A DNA stretch of 64,000 nt from Stigmatella erecta. GTDB taxonomy: Bacteria; Myxococcota; Myxococcia; Myxococcales; Myxococcaceae. The stretch spans positions 62,001 through 126,000 of the forward strand of contig NZ_FOIJ01000002.1 in assembly GCF_900111745.1 (NCBI RefSeq). The letters are read 5' to 3'. The notes beneath the pieces were generated by a model. It was not told the DNA's origin and did not search any database. It saw only the letters and a list, made by a program, of their open reading frames with translations. The first letter of the stretch is position 1. Each line of letters opens with the position of its first letter. Both the position numbers and the translations under genes were made by a program. Of the stretch, positions 12,626 to 21,344 are shown piece by piece.

Positions 12626-15600
12626 TCAACTTTCCGTGAACAGGTCGGCGATGTCCTGTTCGGTCAACAACTTACCGAAGTCGCCTTCCGTTCCCAGCAC
12701 CCCGGCGGCGAGCTCTTTCTTGCGCCGCTGGAGGGAGAGAATCTTCTCCTCCACGGTGCCGCGGGTAATGAGCTTGTAGCTGATGACCGCGCGCGTCTGG
12801 CCGATGCGGTGCGTCCGGTCCGTGGCCTGGTCCTCCACGGCGGGGTTCCACCACGGATCATAGTGGATGACGTAGTCGGCCGCGGTGAGGTTGAGGCCGG
12901 TGCCGCCCGCCTTGAGGCTGATGAGGAACAGCGGCGGGCCATCCGGGCGGTTGAAGTCATCCACCTTGGCCATGCGGTCCTTGGTGCGGCCATCCAGGTA
13001 GAGGTAGCTCATGCCGCGCCGATCGGCCTCGCCCTTGAGCAGCTCCAGCATCTCGGTGAACTGGCTGAAGACGAGCGCGCGGTGCCCCTCGGCCACCAGG
13101 TCGTCCACGAGCTGGCCGAAGCGCTCCAGCTTGGCGCTGGCGGGCAGGAGCGTGTTGGGCGGCAGCTTGAGCAGGCGCGGATCACAGCACACCTGCCGCA
13201 GGCGCATCAGCGCGGCGAGGATGGACACGCGGCTGCGCTTGAAGCCCACCTTCTCGATGCTCTCGCTCACCTTGCGGCGGCTCTCCTCCAGCACCTCGCG
13301 GTAGAGCGCGGCCTGGCCCGGCTCCATCTCGCACCAGGCGACGCTCTCGGTCTTGGGCGGCAAGTCGCTGGCCACCTCGGTCTTGAGCCGGCGCAAGATG
13401 AACGGCTGGATGCGGCGGCGCAGCCGGTCCCGGGCGGTGATGTCGTTGGCCACCTGGATGGGCTGCTCGTAGCGGTCGCTGAAGCCCTCGGCGCTGCCGA
13501 GGAAGCCCGGCATGAGGAAGTCGAAGAGGCTCCACAGCTCGCTCAGGCGGTTCTCCAGCGGCGTGCCGGTGAGCGCCAGGCGCGAGTCGCTGGGCAGCGT
13601 CTTGCACGACTGCGCGGTGGCGCTGTCGGCGTTCTTGATGTTCTGCGCCTCGTCGAGGATGACGTAGCGGAAGCCCACCTGGGAGAGCTGGTCCAGATCG
13701 CGCCGCACCAGGGCGTAGGAGGTCAGCACCAGGTCCATGTCCTTCAGGTCCTCGGCGCGCTCCTTGCGGTCCTGGCCGTGCCACACCATGACCTTGAGGT
13801 TGGGGGTGAAGCGCTCGGCCTCGCGCTCCCAGTTGGCGAGCACGCTCGTGGGGGCCACGACGAGCGAGGGCTTGCGGCCCTCCTCGTTGGCCACCTTCTG
13901 CAGCAGGCTCAGGGACTGGACCGTCTTTCCCAGGCCCATGTCGTCCGCGAGGATGCCGGACAGGCCGTGGCGGTGCAGGAACCAGAGCCACGAGAGGCCC
14001 GACTCCTGGTAGTGGCGCAGCGTGGCGGTGAGCCCGTCGGGCAGGGCCACCTTGGGCACCCCGGCCGTGTCGCGCAGCTCCATCATCGCCTGGCGCGCCT
14101 TGGCCTCCACCTCGGTGAACTCGCCCAGGTCCGCCAGCAGATCCAGCGCCACGGACTGGTGCAGCGGCAGCCGGGTGCGCGTGCGGCCCGGCATGGCGCC
14201 GGCCTCTTCCAGGATGTCCGCCACGCGCTTGAGCTCGGCGGCGTCCGCCTCCGCGAAGCTGCCGTCCTTGAGGGGCACGAAGCGCCGCCCCGAGTCCAGC
14301 CACATGCGCACCGCGCCCAGGTCCACCGCCTGGTCGTCGGTGACGAACTCCGCGTCGAGATCGAACCAGTTCACCCCGCTCATCCCCACGCGGATGCGCG
14401 GCTTGATTTTCGGCCGCAGCCGCACCTTGGGGGCCTGCACGCCGAAGCGCTCCCAGGAGGCCGGCAGCGAGGCGAGCCCGCGCGCCCAGAACTCCAGCGC
14501 CGCGTCCCCGCTGGTCTCGTAGACCTGGGCGGCGGCATCGAAGCGCAGGCCCAGCTCCAGGAGCTGCTTGCCCGCGCCGCGCTCCAGCTCCTCGCGCCTC
14601 CGGTAGAGCTTGCGGCTCTCGTTACCCACGCCGCTCGCGTAGCCCAGGTGGCTGGCCGTGGGGGACACCGGCACCGTGGTCTGCCCGTAGCGCGCGGCGA
14701 GCTGCGCCTTCACGCGCTCCGGCGTGCCCTCCAGGGTGAGCAGGAAGTGCGGCTCCACCGACTCGTCCACGTCGATGTTGTCCGCCTTGAGCACCATGCG
14801 GAAGCGCGGCAGGTGCGCGGCGAAGAACGTCAGCACGCGGTCGAGCTGGGAGGCCGGGAAGGCCATGACCGGCTCCAGCAGCCACTTGCGCAGCAGCCGG
14901 GGCGGGAAGTCCGGCTCCACCGCGAACAGCAGCTGCGCCTGGATGACCCAGGTGCGCTGGCCCGCCAGGAGAATGACGTCCTTGATCTGCGCGCCCACGC
15001 CATCCGGAAACAGCAGCTCGATGCGGGCGGTGGCCCCGTCCGGCCGGGACTCCAGGTGGATCTGCGGACGCACCGGCTCTTCCGAGAAGATGAGCGGCGT
15101 GCCCCGGTAGATGACCCGGCGGTGGCGCAGCAGCTCGAGCACCTCGGCCAGGTCCTCGTCGGACAGGACGATGCGCGAGTCGTAGCGGTGCTCGTGCCGG
15201 GCCAGCACGACGAACACCCGCTCATCGGCCGGCGAGATGCGCGTGCCGGCCTGGAGCAGGCGCTTGACGTGCACGGGCCCCTTCATCTGGGCGTCCTGGC
15301 GCCGCACGTCCATCACCCAGTGGCGTCCGCCGGGGCCCGTGGTGGACAGCGTCAAGCGGTAGAAGAACTCGTAGTCGGCCAGCGCCGAGAGCCCCAGCCA
15401 GCTCTCCACCTTGGCCAGCGCCGGCAGGCTCACCGCATCCCCGGCGGGAAGCTCCGGGGCGGGCACCTCCTCTTCGTCCTCGGGCTCGGGGGCCGGGCGG
15501 GACGGCTCACGCGCGGCCACGGGGGAGGCCGCGGGGGTGGCCTGCGTGGCCTGCGTGGGCGGAGGGAGCGGACGGAAGCGCGCCGCGTAGATGAGCGCCA

Positions 15601-15892
15601 CGGCCACCACGTGCTTGCAGTGAGGACCTTCGGTGTTCCACTCCTCGCAGGTGCAGGTCGAGTTGACCTTGCCGTCCTTGGGCTCCAGCGCCACCTCGTA
15701 GCGCACGCCCGTGGTCCCCGCCACCTGGGCACGGATGCGGCCCCCCTCGCGCTGGAGGCCGAAGACGCGGCGGTTCTCCGCGACCTCACGGCCTTGCTTG
15801 AAGGTGGCGGACGGGACCTCGGCCTTCAGGGCGCGCAGCCACTGGCCGTCCTGCGGAGAAAGAGGGTCTCGGGTGTCGACGGATGATTGCAC
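12626..15892 (-). CDS. SWIM zinc-finger SNF2-family helicase
   Basis: A large (about 1088-residue) Swi2/Snf2 DNA translocase of the bacterial HepA/RapA-like group. Near residue 80 there is a SWIM zinc finger (CTCEEWNTEGPHCKH). The C-terminal half has the SNF2 ATPase motifs: Walker A in LADDMGLGKTVQSL, LDEAQNIKN as motif II, LTGTPLENRLSELWSLFDFL as motif III/IV, and DRTHRIGQTRAV as motif VI. Such proteins are linked to transcription or DNA repair, but the specific role here is unknown. The start is uncertain. The GTG at 15892 is used because the 45 codons upstream to an ATG at 16027 have atypical codon use and are likely the divergent promoter region shared with apt. Confidence 0.9.
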   Translation of the reverse strand: MQSSVDTRDPLSPQDGQWLRALKAEVPSATFKQGREVAENRRVFGLQREGGRIRAQVAGTTGVRYEVALEPKDGKVNSTCTCEEWNTEGPHCKHVVAVALIYAARFRPLPPPTQATQATPAASPVAAREPSRPAPEPEDEEEVPAPELPAGDAVSLPALAKVESWLGLSALADYEFFYRLTLSTTGPGGRHWVMDVRRQDAQMKGPVHVKRLLQAGTRISPADERVFVVLARHEHRYDSRIVLSDEDLAEVLELLRHRRVIYRGTPLIFSEEPVRPQIHLESRPDGATARIELLFPDGVGAQIKDVILLAGQRTWVIQAQLLFAVEPDFPPRLLRKWLLEPVMAFPASQLDRVLTFFAAHLPRFRMVLKADNIDVDESVEPHFLLTLEGTPERVKAQLAARYGQTTVPVSPTASHLGYASGVGNESRKLYRRREELERGAGKQLLELGLRFDAAAQVYETSGDAALEFWARGLASLPASWERFGVQAPKVRLRPKIKPRIRVGMSGVNWFDLDAEFVTDDQAVDLGAVRMWLDSGRRFVPLKDGSFAEADAAELKRVADILEEAGAMPGRTRTRLPLHQSVALDLLADLGEFTEVEAKARQAMMELRDTAGVPKVALPDGLTATLRHYQESGLSWLWFLHRHGLSGILADDMGLGKTVQSLSLLQKVANEEGRKPSLVVAPTSVLANWEREAERFTPNLKVMVWHGQDRKERAEDLKDMDLVLTSYALVRRDLDQLSQVGFRYVILDEAQNIKNADSATAQSCKTLPSDSRLALTGTPLENRLSELWSLFDFLMPGFLGSAEGFSDRYEQPIQVANDITARDRLRRRIQPFILRRLKTEVASDLPPKTESVAWCEMEPGQAALYREVLEESRRKVSESIEKVGFKRSRVSILAALMRLRQVCCDPRLLKLPPNTLLPASAKLERFGQLVDDLVAEGHRALVFSQFTEMLELLKGEADRRGMSYLYLDGRTKDRMAKVDDFNRPDGPPLFLISLKAGGTGLNLTAADYVIHYDPWWNPAVEDQATDRTHRIGQTRAVISYKLITRGTVEEKILSLQRRKKELAAGVLGTEGDFGKLLTEQDIADLFTES

Positions 15893-16111
15893 GGGTCGCG
15901 AATGAGCCCAGAAAAGGGGAATCTGGGCGCATACCACAGACGGGGCGCTTCGCGTCGAAGGGAAAACGAGAACCCGTTCGGAACGGTGCAGGAGGCTCCC
16001 CCGCCTGGCCCACGGGTGTGAGAGCATCAACGCTTGCCAGGGCCCTCCCGATGGAGGCCTCCCTTCACGGTGTGGGAGGAAGATCTACCTCCGCTCCCCG
16101 GAGAGCCGCTC

Positions 16112-16648
16112 ATGAATCCCGATACTTCTCTTTCCGCCGAGCTTCAGGCCCGCATGCGCGACGTGCCGGACTTTCCCCGTCCGGGCATCGTCTTCAAGGA
16201 CATCACCCCGGTGCTGGCCGACCCTGCCCTCTTCCACCGGCTCATCCTGGCCCTGGCGGAGCCCTTCCGGGATCAGCGCATCACCAAGGTGGTGGGCGTG
16301 GAGGCCCGGGGCTTCATCCTGGGGGCCCCCGTGGCGCTCGCGCTGAACGCCGGCTTCGTCCCGGCGCGGAAACCCGGGAAATTGCCCTCCCGCACCGTCA
16401 CCGAGCGCTATGCCCTGGAGTACGGCACCGACGCGCTGGAGATGCACCAGGATGCGGTGCTGCGCGGCGAGCGGACCCTCATCGTGGACGACGTGCTGGC
16501 CACCGGCGGCACCGCCGAGGCCACCGCGAAGCTCATCGCGCAGGTGGGCGGCGAGTTGGTGGGCTTCAGCTTCCTCATCGCGCTTGGCTTCCTGGACGGC
16601 GTGAAGCGGCTGGGCCCCCACCGCGTGCACCGCCTCATCACCCTGTAG
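16112..16648 (+). CDS. apt: Adenine phosphoribosyltransferase
   Basis: A 178-residue type I PRTase for adenine salvage (adenine + PRPP to AMP). Family landmarks are MRDVPDFPRPGIVFKDITPVL at the N-terminus, GVEARGFILGAPVA, the flexible-loop segment KPGKLPSRTVTERYALEYG, and the PRPP-binding motif LIVDDVLATGGTA. The ATG at 16112 has GGAG about 8 nt upstream. A TetR gene begins 23 nt after the stop on the same strand, so the two are probably co-transcribed. It is divergent from the SNF2 helicase gene. Confidence 0.96.
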   Translation: MNPDTSLSAELQARMRDVPDFPRPGIVFKDITPVLADPALFHRLILALAEPFRDQRITKVVGVEARGFILGAPVALALNAGFVPARKPGKLPSRTVTERYALEYGTDALEMHQDAVLRGERTLIVDDVLATGGTAEATAKLIAQVGGELVGFSFLIALGFLDGVKRLGPHRVHRLITL

Positions 16649-16671
16649 CCCTCGCCTGCCCGGACCCTGCC

Positions 16672-17256
16672 GTGGGACGTCCCTCCAATACCGATGAGCG
16701 CCGCCAGCAGATCGTCGCCGGGCTGCTCCGGGTCATGTCCGAGCGGGGCTACGAGCGGGCCTCCGTGGCCGAGATCGCCCGGGCAGCGGGCCTGAGCCCC
16801 GGACTGGTGCACTACCACTTCCATGACAAGCAGGAGATCCTCCTCTGCCTGGTGGACCAGCTCGCCCAGGGCGTGCGCCAGCGCGTGGCGGCTGGGCTGG
16901 CGCGGGTGAAGGGCAATTCTCCCAAGGCTCGGGTGGAGGCGTTCCTGGATGCCTACCTGGCCACGGGCGAGGACGCGAACCCCGCCGCAGTGGCCAGCTG
17001 GGTCACCATCAGCGCGGAGGCCATCCGGCAGCCCGAGGTCCGCGCCATCTATGAAACGGTGGTCCGCACGGACCTCCAGCACCTGGAGACCCTGGTCGAG
17101 GCCCTCACGGGCCCCGGCCGGGCCCAGAGCGTGGCGGCGGGACTGTTCGCCGCCATTCAGGGTTACTTCGTGCTCGCCGCCTCCGTGCCGGGCGTAGTTC
17201 CCCCGGGCTCGGCGGCCAGCACCGTGAAGCGCATGGCCTCCGGGTTGCTCGATTAG
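16672..17256 (+). CDS. TetR-family transcriptional regulator
   Basis: A 194-residue TetR/AcrR protein. The N-terminal HTH reads RQQIVAGLLRVMSERGYERA followed by VAEIARAAGLSPGLVHYHF, the typical helix-turn-helix ending in YHF and then DKQEIL. The ligand-binding C-terminal region resembles BetI-like/TetR_C_6 proteins, but no effector can be inferred. The GTG start at 16672 gives MGRPSNTDERRQQI. It follows apt closely. Its stop overlaps by 4 bp the stop of the convergent secreted-protein gene. Target genes are unknown. Confidence 0.88.
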   Translation: MGRPSNTDERRQQIVAGLLRVMSERGYERASVAEIARAAGLSPGLVHYHFHDKQEILLCLVDQLAQGVRQRVAAGLARVKGNSPKARVEAFLDAYLATGEDANPAAVASWVTISAEAIRQPEVRAIYETVVRTDLQHLETLVEALTGPGRAQSVAAGLFAAIQGYFVLAASVPGVVPPGSAASTVKRMASGLLD

Positions 17257-18275
17257 GCCCCGGGCAGGAGGAAGATCTGCACGCGCCCGGAGTTGTCGCT
17301 GTAGGGCTTGTCGAGGAGGCGCACCTGCAGCGCGTTGCCGTCCCCCATCACCTCATAGGTGTACTGATGGCCGGGCGTGTTGAAGGCCGCCGGGGTGGCC
17401 GGGTGCTTCCAGGTCTTTCCCCCATCCACGCTGACCTCGATGGTGCTGTGCCTCCGGGGCGAGGGCTCCGAGCCCTTCTCCAGGCTGGAGCCCTGGGGCC
17501 ACGCGAAGACGAACTCGGGATCGATGCCCACCTGCCTGTTCGCCCCCTTCGGGCTGGCGAACATGGGCGCGGGCTCCGGAGCGCCTGACTTCGCGCCGGG
17601 GGCGCTGAAGTCCTTCCACGCGCTGTAGGTCCCCTTCATCGTGACGCGGTATGGCTTGCCCTTCTGAAGCACCATCTCGCTGCGAAGCGGGGTGCCGCTC
17701 TGGGAATCGAGCCACAGCTCCTCGGCGGGCTGCACGACGAGCTGCAAGCGTCCATAGTTGTCCGAGGCCGGGCTGTCGACGAGGCGCACCTGCAGCGCGG
17801 CATCGTCTCCCATCAGCTCATAGTTGTACTCGTGGCCCGCCGCATCGAAGGCCGCCGTACTGGCCGGATGCTTCCAGGTCTTCCCGCCGTCCAGGCTGAC
17901 TTGGACAGTGGGGTTTCGCAGGGGCGCGGGCTCCGGGCTCTTCTCCAGGCTGGAGCCCTGGGGCCACGCGAAGATGAACTCCGGATCGGCACCCACCTCC
18001 TTGTTCGCGCCCTTCGGGCTCGTGAACATGGGCGTGGCCTCCGGCTTGCCGGACTTCGTCCCGAGGGGAGCGAACGTCTTCCACGGGCTGTAGGTCCCCT
18101 TCATCGTGACGAAATAAGGCCGGCCTCGCGTGAGCACCCTCTGGCTCCCCACGGGGGTGCCGCTCTGGGAATCGAGCCAGAGCTCTTCTTTCTGCGCCCA
18201 GGCAGGCATGGCCGTCAGCACCATGGCCCCCGCGCAGAGCGCGCCCAGCTTCGAGAAAGCTCCCATGGCGTTCAT
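17253..18275 (-). CDS. Secreted protein made of two tandem copies of an unrecognised domain
   Basis: A 340-residue protein with a Sec signal peptide (GALCAGAMVLTAMPAWAQ, cleavage likely after AQ near residue 28). The mature part is two about 150-residue repeats. Each opens with (E)ELWLDSQSGTP, continues through VTMKGTYS.WK.F, PMF.SPKGAN..VG.DPEF and FAWPQGSSLEK, and ends with VS.DGGKTWKHPA..AAF...GH.Y.YE.MGD. The copies are roughly 60-70% identical by eye. The DGGKTW segment recalls Asp-box loops, but the domain was not identified. Two matched beta-sandwich-like units suggest a binding role in the periplasm or outside the cell. Confidence 0.8.
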   Translation of the reverse strand: MNAMGAFSKLGALCAGAMVLTAMPAWAQKEELWLDSQSGTPVGSQRVLTRGRPYFVTMKGTYSPWKTFAPLGTKSGKPEATPMFTSPKGANKEVGADPEFIFAWPQGSSLEKSPEPAPLRNPTVQVSLDGGKTWKHPASTAAFDAAGHEYNYELMGDDAALQVRLVDSPASDNYGRLQLVVQPAEELWLDSQSGTPLRSEMVLQKGKPYRVTMKGTYSAWKDFSAPGAKSGAPEPAPMFASPKGANRQVGIDPEFVFAWPQGSSLEKGSEPSPRRHSTIEVSVDGGKTWKHPATPAAFNTPGHQYTYEVMGDGNALQVRLLDKPYSDNSGRVQIFLLPGA

Positions 18276-18459
18276 CTCATCTCCTCAGGATGTGCAGTGC
18301 GGGTTGCGTTCGTGTTCCTTCCGCGCGCAGCCCTGAGGCAAGAGGTGTGCCGTGAACCGCCTCCGAGGTAGCAGCGCATCGAACCGGAGGCCTGACACGC
18401 CACGGGGGCGGGCCGACATGTCAACCCGCGTGTCAGCGCCTTTGGTAGCGTCGCCGCCC

Positions 18460-19617
18460 ATGCCTTTTTCCCACCTGACGCATCTGTCCTGCACGAAGTG
18501 CGGGAAGACGTATGACCCGGCGGCGCTCCTCAACGTCTGCAAGGAGCCGGGGTGTGGCGGCTCGCTCTTCGCGGAGTACGACTTGCCCCGGCTCTCGCGC
18601 GAGGACACCGCCTCGCGCGACCGGACCATCTGGCGCTGGCACGAGCTGATGCCCGCCCGGACTCCCGAGGACATCATCACCCTGGGCGAAGGCGGCACGC
18701 CCCTGCTGCACGCCCGGCGCCTCGGGGCACGGCTCTCCCTGCCCGATGTCTGGATCAAGGAAGAGGCTGGCAATCCCACCGGCTCCTTCAAGGCCCGCGG
18801 GCTGGGGGCCGCCGTCACGATGGCCAAGGCGCTCGGGGCGAAGGCCATCGCCCTGCCGACCGCAGGCAACGCGGGGGGCGCCGCGGCGGCCTATGCGGCG
18901 AAGGCGGGCCTGCCCTGCCACGTCTTCATGCCCCGGGATACCCCCAAGGTCTTCCGGCTCGAGTGCGAGGCTTACGGCGCGAAGGTGACGCTCGTGGATG
19001 GGCTCATCGATGACTGTGGCCGCATCGTCGCGCAGCGCAAGGAGGCCGAGGGCTGGTTCGATGTCTCCACCCTCAAGGAGCCCTACCGCGTCGAGGGCAA
19101 GAAGACGATGGGCTACGAGCTGGCCGAGCAGTTCGGGTGGACGCTGCCCGACGTCATCATCTACCCCACGGGCGGCGGCACCGGGCTCATCGGCATGTGG
19201 AAGGCCTTCGACGAGATGGAGCGGCTCGGGTGGATCGGCGCGAAGCGGCCCCGGATGATCTCCGTGCAGGCCGAGGGGTGCGCGCCCATTCCCAAGGCCT
19301 TCGCGGAGGGCAAGGACGTCTCGGTACGCTTCGAGAACGCCCACACCTATGCCAGCGGCCTGCGGGTGCCCAAGGCGTACGCGGACTACCTCGTCCTGAA
19401 AATCCTCCGCGAGTCGAAGGGCGAAGCCGTCACCATCACCGATGACGAGATGCGCCGGGGCGTGAACGAGCTGGCCTCCAGCGAGGGACTCTACGCGGCC
19501 CCCGAGGGCGGCGCGGCGTGGGAGGCCGTGAAGAAGCTGCTCGCCGCCCAGAAGCTCCAACCCACCGAGCGGGTGGTCGTCTTCGACACGGGGACTGGGT
19601 ACAAGTACATCGACTGA
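18460..19617 (+). CDS. thrC: Threonine synthase
   Basis: A 385-residue PLP enzyme of fold type II that converts O-phosphohomoserine to threonine. The N-terminus has a zinc-ribbon-like segment (CTKCGKTYDPAALLNVCKEPGC), common in the bacterial/archaeal ThrC class and also seen in cysteate synthase-like relatives. The PLP Lys is in NPTGSFKARG; the phosphate-binding loop is around TAGNAGGAAAAYAAKAG. YPTGGGTGLIGMWKAF is the second cofactor loop. The ATG at 18460 begins MPFSHLTHLSCTKCG; an upstream in-frame ATG at 18418 cannot be excluded. No Shine-Dalgarno is evident, so the mRNA may be leaderless. Confidence 0.88.
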   Translation: MPFSHLTHLSCTKCGKTYDPAALLNVCKEPGCGGSLFAEYDLPRLSREDTASRDRTIWRWHELMPARTPEDIITLGEGGTPLLHARRLGARLSLPDVWIKEEAGNPTGSFKARGLGAAVTMAKALGAKAIALPTAGNAGGAAAAYAAKAGLPCHVFMPRDTPKVFRLECEAYGAKVTLVDGLIDDCGRIVAQRKEAEGWFDVSTLKEPYRVEGKKTMGYELAEQFGWTLPDVIIYPTGGGTGLIGMWKAFDEMERLGWIGAKRPRMISVQAEGCAPIPKAFAEGKDVSVRFENAHTYASGLRVPKAYADYLVLKILRESKGEAVTITDDEMRRGVNELASSEGLYAAPEGGAAWEAVKKLLAAQKLQPTERVVVFDTGTGYKYID

Positions 19618-19634
19618 GTCCCCGGGAGTTCTCC

Positions 19635-20381
19635 ATGAGCCTGTCATTCCTCACCCTGGGCGTCGGCGATGCCTTCTCCGCGCTGCGCTACTCCTCCTGC
19701 CTCGCCGTGGAAGCCGAGGGCCAGGTGCTGCTCATCGACTGCCCCCACCCCATCCGGAAGATGATGCGGGAGGCCTCGGCGTCCTCCGGCGTCTCCCTCG
19801 ACGCGGACCAGGTGGCGGGGGTTGCCCTCACCCACCTGCACGCTGACCACAGCTCCGGGCTGGAGGGGCTGAGCTACTTCTCGTTCTTCCTGCTGAAGCG
19901 GAAGCTGTCCCTGCTCTGCCACCCAGAAGTGGCCAAGCGGCTCTGGGACGGGCACCTGGCGGCTGGCATGGAGTGCCTCATCGAAAAGCACGGCGAGGCC
20001 CCCCACCCCAAGCACTTCGACGACTACTTCGCCCACACCCCGCTCTCCACCGAGTCCGCCGTCCGCTTCGGCCCGTTCTCCATCGAGTGCCGCTTCACCT
20101 ACCACCACCTGCCCACCACGGCCCTGCGCATCCGGGCCGGGGGCAGGTGCCTGGGCTACAGCGCCGACACCGCCTTCGACGAGGGGCTCATTGCCTGGCT
20201 GGCGGAGGCGGACCTCGTCGTTCACGAGACGAACTACGGGGTTCACACGCCCTACGCGAAGCTCGCGGCGCTGCCCGCCGGGCTGCGCGCCCGGATGCGG
20301 CTCATCCACTACCCGGATGATTTCGACACCGCGGAGAGCGTCATCGAACCGCTCGCCCAGGGACGCCGCTACACGGTATGA
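19635..20381 (+). CDS. MBL-fold metallo-hydrolase
   Basis: A 248-residue metallo-beta-lactamase-fold protein of the RNase Z/ElaC-like shape. The signature HLHADH is intact in VALTHLHADHSSGLEGL. Further metal ligands are likely in YSADTAFD and in the late His of LIHYPDDF. Absence of a long insertion points to a small-molecule or cyclic-phosphodiester hydrolase rather than tRNase Z, but the substrate is unknown. The ATG has GGGAG about 8 nt upstream. It lies 17 nt after thrC and 6 nt before an ABC ATPase gene, so these four plus-strand genes look like one transcript. Confidence 0.85.
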   Translation: MSLSFLTLGVGDAFSALRYSSCLAVEAEGQVLLIDCPHPIRKMMREASASSGVSLDADQVAGVALTHLHADHSSGLEGLSYFSFFLLKRKLSLLCHPEVAKRLWDGHLAAGMECLIEKHGEAPHPKHFDDYFAHTPLSTESAVRFGPFSIECRFTYHHLPTTALRIRAGGRCLGYSADTAFDEGLIAWLAEADLVVHETNYGVHTPYAKLAALPAGLRARMRLIHYPDDFDTAESVIEPLAQGRRYTV

Positions 20382-20387
20382 GGGGGT

Positions 20388-21344
20388 GTGCAACCTCTTC
20401 CCCCTTCCGCCCACTCACCGCTCGCCATCGAGGTGAAGGGGCTCATCAAACGCTTCGAGGACACCGTGGCCGTGGCGGGCATCGATCTGGAGGTGCCCGT
20501 GGGCCAGTGTCTCGGCCTGCTCGGGCCCAACGGCGCGGGCAAGACCACCACCGTGGAGATCCTCGAAGGGCTCCAGCCTCCCACCGCCGGCAAGGTCGAG
20601 CTGCTCGGCCGGACCTGGGACCGTGACGCCGCGTCCCTCCGGGAGCGCATCGGCATCGCGCTCCAGGAGACGCGCTTCCCCGAGCGCCTCACCGTGGAGG
20701 AGACGGTGCAGCTCTTCCGCTCCTTCTATGCCCAGGGGCTCCCGGTGGAGGAGGCCATTGGCCTGGTGCGCCTGGAGGAGAAGCGCCACACGTACTCCAT
20801 GAAGCTCTCGGGCGGCCAGCGGCAGCGGCTCGCGCTGGCGGTCGCCCTGGTGGCGGACCCGGAGATCCTCTTCCTGGACGAGCCCACCACGGGGCTGGAC
20901 CCCCAGTCCCGGCGGGCGCTGTGGGACGTCATCGAGGGCCTCAAGGGCAAGGGCCGCACGGTGGTCCTCACCACGCACTACATGGAGGAGGCCCAGGTGC
21001 TGTGCGATCAGGTCGTCATCATGGACCACGGCCGCATCGTGGCCCAGGGCACCCCGTCCCAGCTCATCGCCTCCATCGGCGCCGAGCAGATCATCGAGTT
21101 CGCCTCGACGCCGGACCTGCCGGCCGAGGCGCTCGCGGAGGTGCCCACGTTCGTGTCCGCCCGCTCCCGGGGCGATGGACACACCCTGTCGGTGCGGGAG
21201 CTGCACACGGCCCTGCCCGGGCTGCTCTCGGTGGTGGCCGCGCGGGGCGCCCGCCTGAGGCACCTGTCCACCCGGCAGGCCACGCTCGATGACGTCTTCC
21301 TCACCCTCACGGGCCGGGCCCTCCGCGAGGAGGAGTCCTCATGA
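20388..21344 (+). CDS. ABC transporter ATP-binding protein (ABC-2 exporter type)
   Basis: A 318-residue ATPase. Walker A is GPNGAGKTTTVEIL, the signature motif is KLSGGQRQRLALAVALV, Walker B is EILFLDEPTTGLDPQ, and the switch His is in VLTTHYMEEAQ. The roughly 80-residue C-terminal extension (QIIEFASTPDLP...) is typical of the DrrA/CcmA-like drug and polysaccharide exporter ATPases. The GTG start at 20388 is preceded by GAGGGGGT. Its stop overlaps the permease ATG by 4 nt, so the pair is translationally coupled and makes a two-gene exporter. The substrate is unknown. Confidence 0.93.
   Translation: MQPLPPSAHSPLAIEVKGLIKRFEDTVAVAGIDLEVPVGQCLGLLGPNGAGKTTTVEILEGLQPPTAGKVELLGRTWDRDAASLRERIGIALQETRFPERLTVEETVQLFRSFYAQGLPVEEAIGLVRLEEKRHTYSMKLSGGQRQRLALAVALVADPEILFLDEPTTGLDPQSRRALWDVIEGLKGKGRTVVLTTHYMEEAQVLCDQVVIMDHGRIVAQGTPSQLIASIGAEQIIEFASTPDLPAEALAEVPTFVSARSRGDGHTLSVRELHTALPGLLSVVAARGARLRHLSTRQATLDDVFLTLTGRALREEESS

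Noticed and set aside
12809-15886. A 1025-codon open frame on plus opposite the SNF2 helicase gene
   Set aside because: Antisense shadow; the minus-strand frame has all SNF2 motifs.
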